Assembly: GCF_030209175.1 (NCBI RefSeq)
Contig: NZ_JARVSM010000002.1
Location: 276,768-340,767, forward strand
Direction of reading: 5' to 3'
DNA: 64,000 nucleotides
Source: Pseudomonas sp. efr-133-TYG-5
GTDB taxonomy: Bacteria; Pseudomonadota; Gammaproteobacteria; Pseudomonadales; Pseudomonadaceae
This document shows positions 40,229 through 59,469 of this stretch, piece after piece; position 1 is the stretch's first letter; each line of letters starts with the position of its first letter. Position numbers and translations under genes: made by a program. The notes below the pieces were generated by a model that saw only the letters and a program-made list of their open reading frames with translations, was not told the DNA's origin and did not search any database.

Positions 40229-40504
40229 TTAACGCTTGGCTTTCTTGTCTGCCACGTGCCCGCGATAAGTGCGGGTACCGGCGAACTCGCCCAGTTTGTG
40301 GCCGACCATGTCTTCGTTAACGAGAACTGGGACGTGCTGACGACCGTTGTGTACTGCGATGGTCAGACCGACCATTTGTGGCAGGATCATGGAACGACGC
40401 GACCAAGTCTTAATTGGTTTGCGATCGTTCTTCTCCGCCGCCACTTCGATCTTCTTCAGTAGGTGAAGATCAATAAAAGGACCTTTTTTCAGAGAACGTG
40501 GCAC
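40229..40504 (-). CDS. rpsS: 30S ribosomal protein S19
   Basis: 91 residues, [19 protein letters not shown] at the start and the signature [21 protein letters not shown]19 pairs with S13 in the 30S head. It lies 16 bp after rplB. Confidence 0.97.
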
Positions 40505-40520
40505 TGTCGTATCCCTCTAT

Positions 40521-41345
40521 TTACTTGCGACGACGGACGATCATTTTGTCGGTACGCTTATTACCACGAGTCTTCGCGCCCTTAGTCGGGAAGCCCCATG
40601 GCGATACCGGATGACGACCACCAGAGGTACGACCTTCACCACCACCATGTGGGTGGTCAACCGGGTTCATGGCAACACCACGAACGGTTGGGCGAACGCC
40701 ACGCCAGCGTTTGGCACCAGCTTTACCCAGCGAACGCAGGCTGTGCTCGGAGTTCGAGACTTCGCCCAGGGTCGCACGGCACTCGGCCAGTACTTTACGC
40801 ATTTCACCGGAACGCAGACGCAGGGTAACGTACACGCCTTCACGAGCGATCAACTGAGCCGAGGCACCAGCGGAACGAGCGATCTGTGCGCCTTTACCTG
40901 GCTTCAGTTCGATGCCGTGTACGGTAGAACCGACTGGAATGTTGCGCAGTTGCAGAGCGTTGCCTGGCTTGATTGGAGCCAGAGCGCCTGCGATCAGCTG
41001 GTCGCCAGCACTCACGCCTTTAGGGGCGATGATGTAGCGGCGCTCGCCGTCTGCGTAGCACAGCAGTGCGATGTGAGCAGTACGGTTTGGATCGTATTCG
41101 ATACGCTCGACAGTGGCGACGATGCCATCTTTGTCGTTGCGACGGAAATCGACCATACGATAATGCTGCTTATGACCACCACCGATGTGACGAGTGGTAA
41201 TACGGCCATTGTTGTTACGACCACCAGACTTCGATTTTTTCTCGAGCAGCGGTGCGTGAGGAGCGCCTTTATGCAGCTCCTGGTTGACCACCTTGACCAC
41301 AAAACGGCGGCCAGGGGAAGTCGGTTTGCATTTAACGATTGCCAT
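40521..41345 (-). CDS. rplB: 50S ribosomal protein L2
   Basis: 274 residues with OB and SH3-like domains and the essential C-terminal loop ([19 protein letters not shown]) containing the conserved histidine near the peptidyl-transferase centre. It is one of the most conserved ribosomal proteins and is needed for subunit joining. It lies 14 bp after rplW. Confidence 0.98.
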   Translation of the reverse strand: MAIVKCKPTSPGRRFVVKVVNQELHKGAPHAPLLEKKSKSGGRNNNGRITTRHIGGGHKQHYRMVDFRRNDKDGIVATVERIEYDPNRTAHIALLCYADGERRYIIAPKGVSAGDQLIAGALAPIKPGNALQLRNIPVGSTVHGIELKPGKGAQIARSAGASAQLIAREGVYVTLRLRSGEMRKVLAECRATLGEVSNSEHSLRSLGKAGAKRWRGVRPTVRGVAMNPVDHPHGGGEGRTSGGRHPVSPWGFPTKGAKTRGNKRTDKMIVRRRK

Positions 41346-41359
41346 GATGCACCCCTTCC

Positions 41360-41659
41360 TTACTCAGCACTGCTGCTGAAATCGAGATCTTGGCCTGGCT
41401 GAAGGGAGATAACTGCCTTCTTCCAGTCATTACGCTTGCCCAGACCGCGAGCGGTGCGCTTGCTCTTACCCAGAACGTTCAGGGTAGTAACACGCTCAAC
41501 TTTCACGCTGAACAGGCTTTCGACGGCCTTCTTGATTTCCAGCTTGGTTGCGTCAGTAGCAACCTTGAAAACGAACTGGCCTTTCTTGTCTGCCAGAACC
41601 GTAGCCTTCTCGGAAACGTGCGGGCCAAGCAGAACTTTAAATACGCGTTCCTGGTTCAT
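41360..41659 (-). CDS. rplW: 50S ribosomal protein L23
   Basis: 99 residues starting [21 protein letters not shown]23 is at the tunnel exit and is the docking site for trigger factor and the signal recognition particle. Its start codon overlaps the rplD stop by 4 bases (ATGA), so it is coupled to L4 synthesis. Confidence 0.97.
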
Positions 41660-42258
41660 CCCAGCAGCTCCTCGAATTTCTTCACGGCCGACACGGTGAT
41701 CAACACCTTGTCGTATGCGATCAGACTAACTGGATCGGAACCTTGCACGTCACGTACATCTACGTGCGGCAGGTTGCGAGCAGCCAGGTACAGGTTCTGA
41801 TCAACAGCGTCCGACACGATCAGAACGTCGGTCAGGCTCATGTTGTTCAGTTTGCCCAGCAGATCTTTGGTTTTCGGAGTTTCAACTGCGAAATCCTGAA
41901 CCACGACCAGACGATCAGTACGCACCAGCTCAGCAAGGATGGAACGCATTGCTGCGCGATACATCTTCTTGTTCAGCTTCTGGGAGTGATCCTGTGGACG
42001 AGCTGCAAAAGTGGTACCGCCGCCGCGCCAGATTGGGCTACGGATAGTACCGGCACGAGCACGGCCAGTACCTTTCTGACGCCATGGGCGCTTGCCGCCA
42101 CCACGAACGTCGGAACGGGTCTTCTGCTGCTTGCTACCCTGACGGCCGCCAGCCATGTAGGCCACGACTGCTTGGTGAACCAGCGTCTCGTTGAATTCGC
42201 CGCCAAATGTCAGTTCGGAAACTTCGATCGCTTGAGCGTCATTTACATTTAATTGCAT
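41656..42258 (-). CDS. rplD: 50S ribosomal protein L4
   Basis: 200 residues with the long internal loop (residues about 45-95, [25 protein letters not shown] split) that reaches the tunnel constriction. In E. coli L4 also represses its own S10 operon by attenuation and translation control; whether that operates here is unknown, since the 80-bp gap ahead of rplC is not the E. coli leader. It lies 12 bp after rplC. Confidence 0.97.
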
Positions 42259-42270
42259 GTCAGCTTCCCC

Positions 42271-42906
42271 TTAACCGCGAGCCTTGGCTGCTGGACGTAC
42301 AACCAGGTTGCCGCCAGTAGCGCCAGGAACAGCGCCCTTGACCAACAACAGATTGCGTTCAGCGTCCACGCGCACTACTTCCAGGGACTGCACGGTCACG
42401 CGCTCAGCGCCCATATGACCGGACATTTTTTTGCCCTTGAATACACGACCAGGAGTCTGGCACTGGCCGATAGAGCCTGGGACGCGGTGGGATACGGAGT
42501 TACCGTGGGTGTTATCTTGCCCGCGGAAATTCCAACGCTTGATCGTACCCTGGAAGCCTTTACCCTTGGACTGACCGGTTACATCAACCAGTTGACCAGC
42601 GGCGAAGATTTCAGCGTTGATCAGATCGCCAGCCTGGTACTCGCCTTCTTCAAGACGGAATTCCATGGTGGTGCGACCAGCGGCAACGTTCGCCTTGGCG
42701 AAGTGGCCAGCCTGAGCTGCTGTTACACGCGAAGCACGACGCTCGCCGACAGTGACTTGCACTGCACGATAGCCATCGGTCTCTTCAGTTTTGAACTGGG
42801 TGACGCGATTCGGCTCGATCTCAATGACCGTGACCGGAATGGAGACACCTTCTTCGGTGAAAATACGGGTCATACCGCATTTACGACCGACTACACCAAT
42901 AGTCAT
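42271..42906 (-). CDS. rplC: 50S ribosomal protein L3
   Basis: 211 residues from [20 protein letters not shown]. It contains the central loop [20 protein letters not shown] that reaches the peptidyl-transferase centre and carries the glutamine methylated by PrmB. The start at 42906 is set by homology. It lies 80 bp after rpsJ, the longest gap in the S10 operon. Confidence 0.97.
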   Translation of the reverse strand: MTIGVVGRKCGMTRIFTEEGVSIPVTVIEIEPNRVTQFKTEETDGYRAVQVTVGERRASRVTAAQAGHFAKANVAAGRTTMEFRLEEGEYQAGDLINAEIFAAGQLVDVTGQSKGKGFQGTIKRWNFRGQDNTHGNSVSHRVPGSIGQCQTPGRVFKGKKMSGHMGAERVTVQSLEVVRVDAERNLLLVKGAVPGATGGNLVVRPAAKARG

Positions 42907-42986
42907 GTTGTAAACCTCATGAGTGTACGGGGCTTTCACCCGCTATGGCCGCCCATTTCAGAGCGTTACACGACCAAGACCGAGTC

Positions 42987-43298
42987 TTAGCCGAGGCTGA
43001 TCTGCACTTCCACACCGGCCGCAAGATCAAGCTTCATAAGAGCATCAACGGTTTTATCCGTTGGCTGGACGATGTCCAGAACGCGCTTATGAGTGCGGAT
43101 TTCGTACTGGTCACGCGCGTCTTTGTTGACGTGCGGGGAAACCAGAACGGTGAACCGCTCTTTACGGGTAGGCAGTGGAATTGGACCACGCACTTGAGCA
43201 CCAGTACGTTTCGCGGTTTCCACGATTTCCTGGGTTGATTGGTCGATCAGGCGATGGTCGAAAGCCTTCAACCTGATACGGATTTGCTGATTTTGCAT
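42987..43298 (-). CDS. rpsJ: 30S ribosomal protein S10 (NusE)
   Basis: 103 residues, [20 protein letters not shown] at the N-terminus. S10 is part of the 30S head and, as NusE, pairs with NusB and with NusG in antitermination and transcription-translation coupling. First gene of the S10 operon, preceded by a good promoter at 43361-43389. Confidence 0.97.
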
Positions 43299-43360
43299 TG
43301 GATTTCAGACTCCGGCTGCTATTCCCACCGGGCGCAATACGCCCGTTAAAAGGAGGCGCA

Positions 43361-43389
43361 ATTCTATAGACGCCCCTGATAGGTGTCAA
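43361..43389 (-). promoter_or_regulatory. sigma-70 promoter of the S10 operon (rpsJ)
   Basis: On the minus strand, TTGACA, 17 bp, TAGAAT, then a G+C-rich discriminator (TGCGCCTCC). It begins only a few bases after the tuf terminator and lies about 65 bp upstream of rpsJ. Confidence 0.85.
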
Positions 43390-43395
43390 CCCAAT

Positions 43396-43425
43396 AAAAA
43401 AGCCCCCGCTGAGCGGGGGCTTTTT
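43396..43425. terminator. terminator of the str operon after tuf
   Basis: Stem GCCCCCGC/GCGGGGGC (43402-43409 with 43413-43420) flanked by A-run and T-run, so on the minus strand a strong stem is followed by six T residues. It separates tuf from the rpsJ promoter. Confidence 0.9.
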
Positions 43426-43455
43426 CAATTCATCAAGCAGACTCTATAAAAGAGA

Positions 43456-44649
43456 TTACTCGATGATTTTGGCTACGACGCCAGCGCCGACGGTACGACC
43501 GCCTTCACGGATAGCGAAACGCAGACCGTCTTCCATTGCGATGGTTTTGATCAGGGTAACAGTCATCTGAATGTTGTCACCTGGCATTACCATTTCAACG
43601 CCTTCTGGCAGCTCGCAGTTACCAGTCACGTCAGTAGTACGGAAGTAGAACTGTGGACGGTAGCCTTTGAAGAACGGAGTGTGACGGCCGCCTTCTTCCT
43701 TGCTCAGAACGTAAACTTCTGCGGTGAACTTGGTGTGCGGCTTAACCGAACCTGGCTTAACCAGAACCTGGCCACGCTCAACGTCGTCACGCTTGGTACC
43801 ACGCAGCAGAACGCCGCAGTTCTCGCCAGCACGACCTTCGTCGAGCAGCTTGCGGAACATTTCAACACCGGTGCAGGTGGTGGTGGTGGTGTCACGCAGA
43901 CCAACGATTTCCAGTGCATCTTGAACGCGAACGATACCGCGCTCGATACGACCAGTCACAACAGTACCGCGACCCGAGATCGAGAATACGTCTTCGATTG
44001 GCATCAGGAATGGCTTGTCGACCATACGAACTGGTTCTGGGATGTAGGTATCCAGAGTTTCAACCAGTTTACGAACGGCAGTGGTGCCCATTTCGTTGTC
44101 GTCTTTGCCTTCCAGAGCCATACGAGCCGAACCGATGATGATCGGAGTGTCGTCGCCTGGGAAGTCATAGGTGGACAGCAGGTCGCGAACTTCCATCTCA
44201 ACCAGTTCCAGCAGCTCAGCGTCGTCTACCAGGTCAGCCTTGTTCAGGAAAACCACGATGTACGGAACGCCTACCTGACGGGACAGCAGGATGTGCTCAC
44301 GGGTTTGTGGCATCGGACCATCAGCGGCCGAGCAAACCAGGATCGCGCCGTCCATCTGGGCAGCACCGGTGATCATGTTCTTCACGTAGTCAGCGTGACC
44401 CGGGCAGTCAACGTGAGCGTAGTGACGAATAGTCGAGTTGTACTCAACGTGAGCGGTGTTGATGGTGATACCGCGAGCTTTTTCTTCTGGAGCGCTGTCG
44501 ATCTTGTCGAATTCAACTACGGCCGAACCGAAAACTTCGGAGCAAACGCGAGTCAGAGCAGCGGTCAGAGTGGTTTTACCGTGGTCAACGTGACCAATGG
44601 TGCCAACGTTGACGTGCGGTAGGGAACGATCAAATTTTTCTTTAGCCAC
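43456..44649 (-). CDS. tuf: elongation factor Tu, copy 1
   Basis: 397 residues. The GTPase motifs are GHVDHGKT (19-26), DCPGHADY and NKAD; it delivers aminoacyl-tRNA to the ribosomal A site. It lies 31 bp after fusA as the last gene of the rpsL-rpsG-fusA-tuf operon, the tufA position of E. coli. It differs from the second copy (60013-61206) at 18 residues, grouped near residues 7-10, 46, 71-73 and in a patch around 190-265, while the DNA between these patches is almost identical. Confidence 0.98.
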   Translation of the reverse strand: MAKEKFDRSLPHVNVGTIGHVDHGKTTLTAALTRVCSEVFGSAVVEFDKIDSAPEEKARGITINTAHVEYNSTIRHYAHVDCPGHADYVKNMITGAAQMDGAILVCSAADGPMPQTREHILLSRQVGVPYIVVFLNKADLVDDAELLELVEMEVRDLLSTYDFPGDDTPIIIGSARMALEGKDDNEMGTTAVRKLVETLDTYIPEPVRMVDKPFLMPIEDVFSISGRGTVVTGRIERGIVRVQDALEIVGLRDTTTTTCTGVEMFRKLLDEGRAGENCGVLLRGTKRDDVERGQVLVKPGSVKPHTKFTAEVYVLSKEEGGRHTPFFKGYRPQFYFRTTDVTGNCELPEGVEMVMPGDNIQMTVTLIKTIAMEDGLRFAIREGGRTVGAGVVAKIIE

Positions 44650-44680
44650 GACAATTAACTCCTAGCCTAAAGGGGCTGAA

Positions 44681-46786
44681 TCAGCCTTGTTTTTTGGTTA
44701 CGGATTCGACGATGTGCGACGGAGCCGTATCGTATTTTTTGAATTCCATAGAGTAGCTTGCGCGACCCTGAGACATGGAACGGACGTCGGTCGCATAACC
44801 GAACATCTCACCCAGTGGAACCTCGGCACGGATAACCTTGCCGGACACTGTGTCTTCCATACCCTGGATCATGCCGCGACGACGGTTAAGGTCGCCCATC
44901 ACATCACCCATATAGTCTTCAGGCGTAACAACCTCTACCGCCATGATCGGCTCGAGCAACTCACCACCGCCCTTCTGGGCCAGTTGCTTGGTCGCCATGG
45001 AAGCAGCCACCTTGAACGCCATCTCGTTGGAGTCGACGTCGTGGTAAGAACCATCGAACACGGTAGCCTTCAGGCCGATCAGCGGATAGCCGGCAACAAC
45101 ACCGTTCTTCATCTGCTCTTCGATACCCTTCTGGATAGCCGGGATGTATTCCTTAGGAACCACACCACCTACTACTTCGTTCAGGAATTGCAGACCTTCC
45201 TGACCTTCGTCAGCAGGAGCAAAACGGATCCAGCAGTGACCGAACTGGCCACGACCGCCGGACTGACGAACGAACTTGCCTTCGATTTCGCAGCTCTTCG
45301 TGATGCGCTCACGGTACGAAACTTGAGGCTTGCCGATGTTGGCTTCGACGTTGAACTCACGGCGCATCCGGTCAACCAGGATGTCCAGGTGCAGCTCGCC
45401 CATGCCGGAGATGATCGTCTGACCAGTCTCTTCATCAGTTTTAACGCGGAAAGACGGGTCTTCCTGAGCGAGTTTGCCCAGTGCGATACCCATTTTTTCC
45501 TGGTCATCCTTGGTCTTAGGCTCTACGGCAACCGAGATAACCGGCTCCGGGAAGTCCATGCGAACCAGGATGATTGGCTTGTCAGCGTTGCAGAGGGTTT
45601 CACCAGTGGTGACGTCCTTCATGCCGATCAGGGCCGCGATGTCGCCAGCGCGCACTTCCTTGATCTCTTCACGGGCGTTTGCGTGCATTTGCACCATACG
45701 ACCCACGCGCTCTTTCTTGCCTTTAACCGAGTTGATCACGCCGTCGCCGGAGTTCAACACGCCCGAGTAAACACGGACGAAGGTCAAGGTACCCACGAAT
45801 GGGTCGGTAGCGATCTTGAACGCCAGAGCCGCGAAAGGCTCGTCGTCGCTTGCATGACGCTCCATTTCCTCTTCCTCGTTATCAGGGTTGGAACCCTTGA
45901 TAGCAGGAATGTCGGTCGGAGCAGGCAGGAAGTCGATAACGGCGTCGAGAACCAGGGGAACACCCTTGTTCTTGAACGAAGAACCGCAAACGGCCAGAAC
46001 GATTTCGCCGGCGATAGTACGCTGACGCAGAGCAGCCTTGATCTCTTCGATCGACAGCTCTTCGCCTTCCAGGTACTTGTTCATCAGCTCTTCGCTGGCT
46101 TCGGCCGCAGCCTCGACCATGTTGCTGCGCCACTCTTCAGCCAGCTCTTGGAGCTCGGCAGGGATGTCCTTGCGAACAGGGACCATACCCTTGTCGGAGT
46201 CGTTCCAGTAAACGGCCTGCATGTTGATCAGGTCGATCTGGCCCTGGAAGTTGTCTTCCGAACCGATAGCCAGCTGGATCGGCACCGGAGTGTGACCCAG
46301 ACGCTGTTTGATCTGACCGATCACGCGCAGGAAGTTGGCACCGGCACGGTCCATCTTGTTTACGTAAACAAGACGTGGAACGCCGTATTTGTTGGCCTGA
46401 CGCCATACGGTTTCCGACTGCGGCTCAACACCCGAAGTACCACAGAACACAACGACAGCGCCGTCGAGTACGCGCAGGGAACGTTCAACTTCAATGGTGA
46501 AGTCTACGTGGCCTGGGGTATCGATGACGTTGAAGCGGTGCTCGTGCGGGTACTGCTTCTCGGAACCTTTCCAGAAGGCGGTAATGGCAGCAGAAGTAAT
46601 GGTAATACCACGCTCCTGCTCCTGAACCATCCAGTCTGTGGTCGCGGCGCCGTCATGCACCTCGCCCATTTTGTGACTTTTGCCAGTGTAAAAAAGGACG
46701 CGCTCGGTGGTGGTGGTTTTACCAGCATCCACGTGAGCCACGATACCGATGTTACGGTAGCGACTAATCGGAGTAGTACGAGCCAT
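44681..46786 (-). CDS. fusA: elongation factor G
   Basis: 701 residues with five domains; GTPase motif AHVDAGKTT at 17-25. EF-G drives ribosomal translocation and, with RRF, recycling. The length matches FusA1-type factors of Pseudomonas. It lies 30 bp after rpsG and 31 bp before tuf in the str operon. Confidence 0.98.
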   Translation of the reverse strand: MARTTPISRYRNIGIVAHVDAGKTTTTERVLFYTGKSHKMGEVHDGAATTDWMVQEQERGITITSAAITAFWKGSEKQYPHEHRFNVIDTPGHVDFTIEVERSLRVLDGAVVVFCGTSGVEPQSETVWRQANKYGVPRLVYVNKMDRAGANFLRVIGQIKQRLGHTPVPIQLAIGSEDNFQGQIDLINMQAVYWNDSDKGMVPVRKDIPAELQELAEEWRSNMVEAAAEASEELMNKYLEGEELSIEEIKAALRQRTIAGEIVLAVCGSSFKNKGVPLVLDAVIDFLPAPTDIPAIKGSNPDNEEEEMERHASDDEPFAALAFKIATDPFVGTLTFVRVYSGVLNSGDGVINSVKGKKERVGRMVQMHANAREEIKEVRAGDIAALIGMKDVTTGETLCNADKPIILVRMDFPEPVISVAVEPKTKDDQEKMGIALGKLAQEDPSFRVKTDEETGQTIISGMGELHLDILVDRMRREFNVEANIGKPQVSYRERITKSCEIEGKFVRQSGGRGQFGHCWIRFAPADEGQEGLQFLNEVVGGVVPKEYIPAIQKGIEEQMKNGVVAGYPLIGLKATVFDGSYHDVDSNEMAFKVAASMATKQLAQKGGGELLEPIMAVEVVTPEDYMGDVMGDLNRRRGMIQGMEDTVSGKVIRAEVPLGEMFGYATDVRSMSQGRASYSMEFKKYDTAPSHIVESVTKKQG

Positions 46787-46816
46787 AAAGCCCTCGCAAA
46801 ATTAGTGAAGCTAAAA

Positions 46817-47290
46817 TTAGAAGCGGTAGTGCGAGAAAGCTTTGTTAGCTTCGGCCATACGGTGCACGTCTTCACGCTTCTTAACAGCAGCACCTTTACC
46901 TTCAGCAGCATCCAGCAGCTCGCCAGCCAAGCGCAGAGCCATAGACTTCTCACCGCGCTTGCGCGCGAAGTCTACCAACCAGCGCATTGCCAGAGCGTTA
47001 CGACGGGACGGACGAACTTCGACCGGAACCTGGTAAGTAGCACCACCAACGCGGCGCGACTTCACTTCGACCAGCGGAGCGATGGCGTCGAGTGCTTTTT
47101 CGAAGAGTTCCAGGGGATCGGTGCCAGCCTTACGAGCCGCAACGGTTTCCAGGGCACCATAAACGATACGCTCGGCAACGGCTTTCTTGCCGCTTTCCAT
47201 TACGTGGTTCATGAATTTGGCGAGGATTTGGCTTCCGTATTTCGGATCGTCCAGAATCTCACGCTTTGCTGCTACGCGACGTCTTGGCAT
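46817..47290 (-). CDS. rpsG: 30S ribosomal protein S7
   Basis: 157 residues, [20 protein letters not shown] at the start, ending [12 protein letters not shown]7 nucleates the 30S head and contacts E-site tRNA; in E. coli it represses the str operon by binding the rpsL-rpsG gap, which is 108 bp here and could hold a comparable structure. Confidence 0.97.
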   Translation of the reverse strand: MPRRRVAAKREILDDPKYGSQILAKFMNHVMESGKKAVAERIVYGALETVAARKAGTDPLELFEKALDAIAPLVEVKSRRVGGATYQVPVEVRPSRRNALAMRWLVDFARKRGEKSMALRLAGELLDAAEGKGAAVKKREDVHRMAEANKAFSHYRF

Positions 47291-47398
47291 TGATAAGCCC
47301 TCAAGCGGTCTTCAGGTTAGCTCGGGACAGATCCTGTGGATGCGTGCCCGACCTTACTCTTATCGACTCAATAAAATGAAAATCTGCAAAACGGCCGA

Positions 47399-47770
47399 TT
47401 ACTTCGGACGCTTGGTACCGTACTTCGAACGACCCTGGTTACGGCCTTTAACGCCGGAAGTATCCAAGGAGCCGCGAACGGTGTGGTAACGAACACCTGG
47501 CAAGTCTTTTACACGACCGCCGCGGATCAGTACCACGCTGTGCTCTTGCAGGTTGTGGCCTTCACCACCGATGTACGAGGAAACCTCGAAACCGTTGGTC
47601 AGACGCACACGGCATACTTTACGCAGTGCCGAGTTAGGTTTTTTCGGCGTAGTGGTGTACACACGGGTGCACACGCCACGACGTTGCGGGCAGTTCTGCA
47701 GCGCAGGTACGTCGGATTTCTCGACGATACGCTTACGCGGCTGACGTACCAGCTGGTTGATAGTTGCCAT
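47399..47770 (-). CDS. rpsL: 30S ribosomal protein S12
   Basis: 123 residues. Both decoding-centre loops are wild type for streptomycin sensitivity: [12 protein letters not shown] (Lys43 region) and [12 protein letters not shown] (Lys88 region). The Asp in the second loop is the methylthiolation site in many bacteria. First gene of the str operon, behind the promoter at 47862-47890 with a leader of about 85 nt. Confidence 0.97.
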
Positions 47771-47861
47771 CTACTAGCTCCACTGTTGTCTTGCGACGCT
47801 ATTGTCTTGCAAGAAAAGCAAAATGGCAGGAACGAATTCCCGCCAAATTTAGGGGATCAAG

Positions 47862-47890
47862 AGTCTAAAGAGGATCTTGTCCCCAGTCAA
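47862..47890 (-). promoter_or_regulatory. sigma-70 promoter of the str operon (rpsL)
   Basis: On the minus strand, TTGACT, 17 bp, TAGACT. It lies about 90 bp upstream of rpsL and about 95 bp beyond the rpoC stop. It overlaps an imperfect inverted repeat (GGGGATCAAGA at 47852-47862 with TCTTGTCCCC at 47875-47884). Confidence 0.75.
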
Positions 47891-47986
47891 GGCAAGGCCC
47901 CGACCTCCCCGCCCACCGAACCTCGACAAATTGTCTCGATTCGATGAACGGCGCGATCAGGGCCCTACGCTCATTTATCGCAGAAC

Positions 47987-52186
<4,200 letters not shown>

Positions 52187-52208
52187 GGCCTTTCCTCCTG
52201 GCGGAGCA

Positions 52209-52235
52209 GAGAGCGGGCAATCCTGCCCCGCTCTC
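52209..52235 (-). other. intercistronic hairpin between rpoB and rpoC
   Basis: GAGAGCGGG (52209-52217) pairs perfectly with CCCGCTCTC (52227-52235); loop of 9 nt, no T-run, so it is more likely an mRNA-processing or stability element than a terminator. It lies just ahead of the rpoC ribosome binding site. Confidence 0.6.
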
Positions 52236-52249
52236 GATCGCGTCACGTG

Positions 52250-56323
<4,074 letters not shown>

Positions 56324-56469
56324 CAGCGTTCCCCAGCTTGGTCACCTGCTTGTTTGGCCCCTCCCGACGGGAGCAGCCAGAAAATCGTGCAAACCCCATG
56401 GTTTGCGCCACCGCATCGGGTGGTTACAGCGCCTTTATCAGCACCGACCCAGTCGGCTGCCAATAACGG

Positions 56470-56498
56470 AAAAAGGCCGGTGGCAAGAGCCACCAGCC
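56470..56498 (-). terminator. rplL-rpoB attenuator (partial terminator)
   Basis: On the minus strand, GGCTGGTGGC, a TCTT loop and GCCACCGGCC give a 10-bp stem (one G-T pair) followed by TTTTT. It lies 46 bp after rplL and 147 bp before rpoB, the place where E. coli has its partial terminator that lowers rpoBC expression relative to the L12 gene. Confidence 0.85.
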
Positions 56499-56544
56499 AT
56501 CAGCCTGTCGCTTGACGCTCGGGCTGGAGGAGCAAAGTCGATAC

Positions 56545-56910
56545 TTATTTCAGCTCGACTTTAGCGCCTGCTTCTTCCAGCTTCTTCTTAGCGTCTTCAG
56601 CAGCTTCTTTCGAAACGCCTTCAGCTACAACCTGAGGAGCGCCGTCTACTTTCTCTTTGGCTTCTTTCAGGCCCAGACCGGTCAGTTCACGAACTGCCTT
56701 GATCACGTTAACCTTCTTCTCGCCAGCTTCCAGCAGAACAACGTTGAACTCGGTTTGCTCTTCAACAACAGCGGCAGCAGCAGCTGGGCCAGCCGAAGCG
56801 GCAGCAGCGGTAACGCCGAAGGTTTCTTCCATCGCTTTGATCAGCTCAACGATTTCCACTACGGATTTCTGGCCGATTGCTTCGATGATTTGTTCGTTAG
56901 TCAGAGACAT
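56545..56910 (-). CDS. rplL: 50S ribosomal protein L7/L12
   Basis: 121 residues: N-terminal dimerisation domain ([18 protein letters not shown]), an Ala-rich hinge ([13 protein letters not shown]) and the C-terminal factor-binding domain ([22 protein letters not shown]). It forms the multicopy stalk that recruits EF-Tu and EF-G. It lies 74 bp after rplJ. Confidence 0.97.
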   Translation of the reverse strand: MSLTNEQIIEAIGQKSVVEIVELIKAMEETFGVTAAAASAGPAAAAAVVEEQTEFNVVLLEAGEKKVNVIKAVRELTGLGLKEAKEKVDGAPQVVAEGVSKEAAEDAKKKLEEAGAKVELK

Positions 56911-56984
56911 GACTCAATTCCTGAATTGGGGGACGGCCTACGCGACCATCGAAATAAACAAAAAACGCGAGAAGTTGACGAGCC

Positions 56985-57485
56985 TTAGGCTGCAGCAGCT
57001 TCTTTCTGGTCGCGAATTGCCGCCAGAGTACGAGCCAATTTGCTGGTAGCGCCTTGAATCACGCTCATCAGCTGAGAAATTGCTTCGTCACGGGTCGGCA
57101 GAGTTGCCAGTACGTCGATCTGATTAGCTGCGAGGAACTTGCCCTCGAACGCAGCTGCCTTGATCTCGAACTTGTCCTGACCCTTGGCAAACTCTTTGAA
57201 GATACGGGCAGCAGCGCCCGGATGTTCGTTCGAGAATGCAATCAGGGTCGGGCCGGTGAACGCGTCGTTGAGGACACTGTATTGAGTGTCAGCAACAGCG
57301 CGCTTGAGCAGGGTGTTACGTACAACACGTACGTAAACGCCAGCTTCACGAGCCTCTTTACGGAGTCCGGTCATTGCGCCTACTGTTACGCCACGGGCAT
57401 CAACCACGACAGCGGACAGAGCGACTTTGGCAGCCTCGTTGACTTCAGCGACGATGGCCTTCTTGTCTTCGAGATTAATTGCCAC
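56985..57485 (-). CDS. rplJ: 50S ribosomal protein L10
   Basis: 166 residues beginning [21 protein letters not shown]10 anchors L7/L12 dimers to 23S rRNA and, with them, represses translation of this operon by binding its leader RNA, which fits the 197-bp structured leader upstream. Confidence 0.97.
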   Translation of the reverse strand: MAINLEDKKAIVAEVNEAAKVALSAVVVDARGVTVGAMTGLRKEAREAGVYVRVVRNTLLKRAVADTQYSVLNDAFTGPTLIAFSNEHPGAAARIFKEFAKGQDKFEIKAAAFEGKFLAANQIDVLATLPTRDEAISQLMSVIQGATSKLARTLAAIRDQKEAAAA

Positions 57486-57660
57486 GGGTTTAACTCCTGC
57501 TTGTTACCGTTTCATTCGGTCAGACCGAATGTCGTTTTGGTGTCTGATTCGGTAAGGAACCGGGAGCACCATCTGCGTAGGCTTGTGGTTTAAGGCTTGC
57601 GCCGCCTACGGTCTTGGATAGCCCCCGCCAGGCAGGGACCCCAATCTTTCAATTGGCGCG
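57486..57660 (-). ncRNA. L10 (rplJ) mRNA leader, candidate autoregulatory element
   Basis: The 197-bp gap between rplA and rplJ is far longer than needed for a ribosome site and carries several stems on the minus strand, including CATTCGG/CCGAATG (57513-57519 with 57525-57531) about 30 nt before rplJ. Position and length match the L10 leader known in gammaproteobacteria, which is bound by the L10-L12 complex. The exact fold was not computed. Confidence 0.5.
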
Positions 57661-57674
57661 AACAATCGCGCCAA
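57653..57674 (-). other. 9-bp hairpin between rplA and rplJ
   Basis: TTGGCGCGA (57653-57661) pairs with TCGCGCCAA (57666-57674), 4-nt loop, only 8 bp after the rplA stop. There is no T-run on the minus strand, so it is probably an mRNA-processing or 3'-protection stem separating rplKA from rplJL. Confidence 0.6.
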
Positions 57675-57682
57675 CTTTTGTC

Positions 57683-58378
57683 TTACGCGTCCAGCGAGCT
57701 CTGGTCGATGACCAGACCTGGGCCCATGGTGGTGCTCAGGGTAACGCGCTTGACGTAGATGCCTTTCGAAGAAGCTGGCTTGATACGCTTCAGGTCAGCG
57801 ATCAGGGCTTCAACGTTTTCCTTCAGCTTGACGGCGTCGAAACCGATCTTGCCAACGGAGGTGTGGATGATGCCGTTTTTGTCGGTGCGATAACGAACCT
57901 GACCAGCCTTCGCGTTCTTCACAGCGGTAGCTACGTCTGGAGTTACGGTGCCGACTTTCGGGTTAGGCATCAGGCCACGTGGACCGAGGATCTGACCCAG
58001 TTGACCAACAACGCGCATGGCATCCGGGGATGCGATCACTACGTCGTAGTTCAGGTCGCCGCCTTTCATTTCGGCAGCCAGGTCGTCCATGCCTACACGG
58101 TCAGCGCCGGCAGCCAGAGCGGCCTCGGCAGCTGGACCTTGGGTGAACACAGCAACGCGAACGGTCTTGCCAGTGCCGTGTGGCAGCACAGTAGCGCTAC
58201 GTACGACCTGGTCGGATTTACGCGGGTCTACGCCCAGGTTTACAGCAACGTCAAACGACTCGCTGAACTTGACAGTCGACAGCTCGGCCAGCAGTGCAGC
58301 GGCGTCTACAATGTTGTAGGCCTTGCCTGCTTCGATTTTGCCGGCGATAGCCTTTTGACGCTTGGTCAGCTTAGCCAT
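57683..58378 (-). CDS. rplA: 50S ribosomal protein L1
   Basis: 231 residues with the two-domain L1 fold (central [19 protein letters not shown] loop). L1 forms the mobile stalk that moves deacylated tRNA out of the E site and in E. coli represses the rplKA mRNA. Its start overlaps the rplK stop by one base (TAATG). Confidence 0.97.
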   Translation of the reverse strand: MAKLTKRQKAIAGKIEAGKAYNIVDAAALLAELSTVKFSESFDVAVNLGVDPRKSDQVVRSATVLPHGTGKTVRVAVFTQGPAAEAALAAGADRVGMDDLAAEMKGGDLNYDVVIASPDAMRVVGQLGQILGPRGLMPNPKVGTVTPDVATAVKNAKAGQVRYRTDKNGIIHTSVGKIGFDAVKLKENVEALIADLKRIKPASSKGIYVKRVTLSTTMGPGLVIDQSSLDA

Positions 58379-58809
58379 TACACACCCTCCACGTTAAGGC
58401 CCATGCTACGAGCAGAACCGGCGATAGTACGCACGGCTGCATCCATATCAGCTGCAGTCAGATCCGCGTTTTTGGTTTTCGCGATTTCTTCCAGCTGAGC
58501 ACGGGTAACGGTGCCAACCTTAACGGTGTTCGGACGAGCGGAACCGCTGGTCAGACCGGCCGCTTTCTTCAGCAGAACCGAAGCAGGGGTGGATTTGGTT
58601 TCGAAAGTGAAGCTGCGGTCGCTGTAGACAGTGATGATCACTGGAGTCGGCAGACCTGCTTCCAGACCCTGGGTACGGGCGTTGAAAGCTTTGCAGAATT
58701 CCATGATGTTCACGCCGTGCTGACCCAGAGCAGGACCAACCGGTGGACTTGGGTTAGCCTGAGCGGCCTTCACTTGCAGCTTGATGTAAGCGGTAATCTT
58801 CTTGGCCAT
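58378..58809 (-). CDS. rplK: 50S ribosomal protein L11
   Basis: 143 residues from [20 protein letters not shown]; the proline-rich N-domain ([15 protein letters not shown]) is the thiostrepton-site partner and the region needed for RelA activation. The start at 58809 is set by homology. First gene of rplKAJL-rpoBC, 117 bp after nusG, with a hairpin in the gap. Confidence 0.97.
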   Translation of the reverse strand: MAKKITAYIKLQVKAAQANPSPPVGPALGQHGVNIMEFCKAFNARTQGLEAGLPTPVIITVYSDRSFTFETKSTPASVLLKKAAGLTSGSARPNTVKVGTVTRAQLEEIAKTKNADLTAADMDAAVRTIAGSARSMGLNVEGV

Positions 58810-58877
58810 GAGGCACTCCAATTACGGGTTCGAACGCCTCGAAAGGCTCCCCGGTTACTTGCGCGTTTATCCCAGTG

Positions 58878-58911
58878 ACGACAAAACCCCACAGCCTAGG
58901 GCTGCGGGGTT
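58878..58911 (-). terminator. terminator-like hairpin between nusG and rplK
   Basis: On the minus strand, AACCCCGCAGCC, a 3-nt loop and GGCTGTGGGGTT form a 12-bp stem with one G-T pair, followed by TTGTC. It lies 15 bp after nusG. The short T tract suggests partial termination between secE-nusG and the rplK operon. Confidence 0.75.
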
Positions 58912-58926
58912 GGGATGCTTGCTCAG

Positions 58927-59460
58927 TTAGACCTTTTCGACCTGACTGAACTCCAGCTCTACCGGAGTAGAGCGACCGAAAATGAGCACCGCCACTTGGA
59001 TCCGGCTCTTTTCGTAGTTAACTTCTTCAACGACGCCATTGAAATCGGCGAATGGACCGTCATTGACACGTACCGTCTCACCTGGCTCGAACAGTGTCTT
59101 CGGCTTCGGCTTGTCGCTACCGTCAGCAACGCGACGCAGAATCGCTTCTGCCTCTTTGTCCGTAATCGGTGCTGGTTTATCAGCGGTTCCGCCGATGAAA
59201 CCCATCACCCGAGGAGTATCCTTGACCAAGTGCCAAGTACCCTCATTCATATCCATCTGAACCAGCACGTAGCCTGGGAAGAACTTCCGCTCGCTTTTGC
59301 GCTTCTGGCCATTACGCATTTCAACCACTTCTTCAGTGGGAACCAGAATTTCGCCGAAGCCATCTTCCATGCCAGCCAGCTTCACGCGCTCGATGAGCGA
59401 GCGCATCACATGCTTCTCGTAACCCGAGTAAGCATGCACAACATACCAACGCTTAGCCAC
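58927..59460 (-). CDS. nusG: transcription termination/antitermination factor NusG
   Basis: 177 residues: NGN domain (about 1-115, [20 protein letters not shown]) that binds the polymerase clamp and a C-terminal KOW domain ([20 protein letters not shown]) that contacts Rho or S10. It starts 9 bp after secE, the conserved secE-nusG pair. Confidence 0.97.
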   Translation of the reverse strand: MAKRWYVVHAYSGYEKHVMRSLIERVKLAGMEDGFGEILVPTEEVVEMRNGQKRKSERKFFPGYVLVQMDMNEGTWHLVKDTPRVMGFIGGTADKPAPITDKEAEAILRRVADGSDKPKPKTLFEPGETVRVNDGPFADFNGVVEEVNYEKSRIQVAVLIFGRSTPVELEFSQVEKV

Positions 59461-59469
59461 GGGACACCC

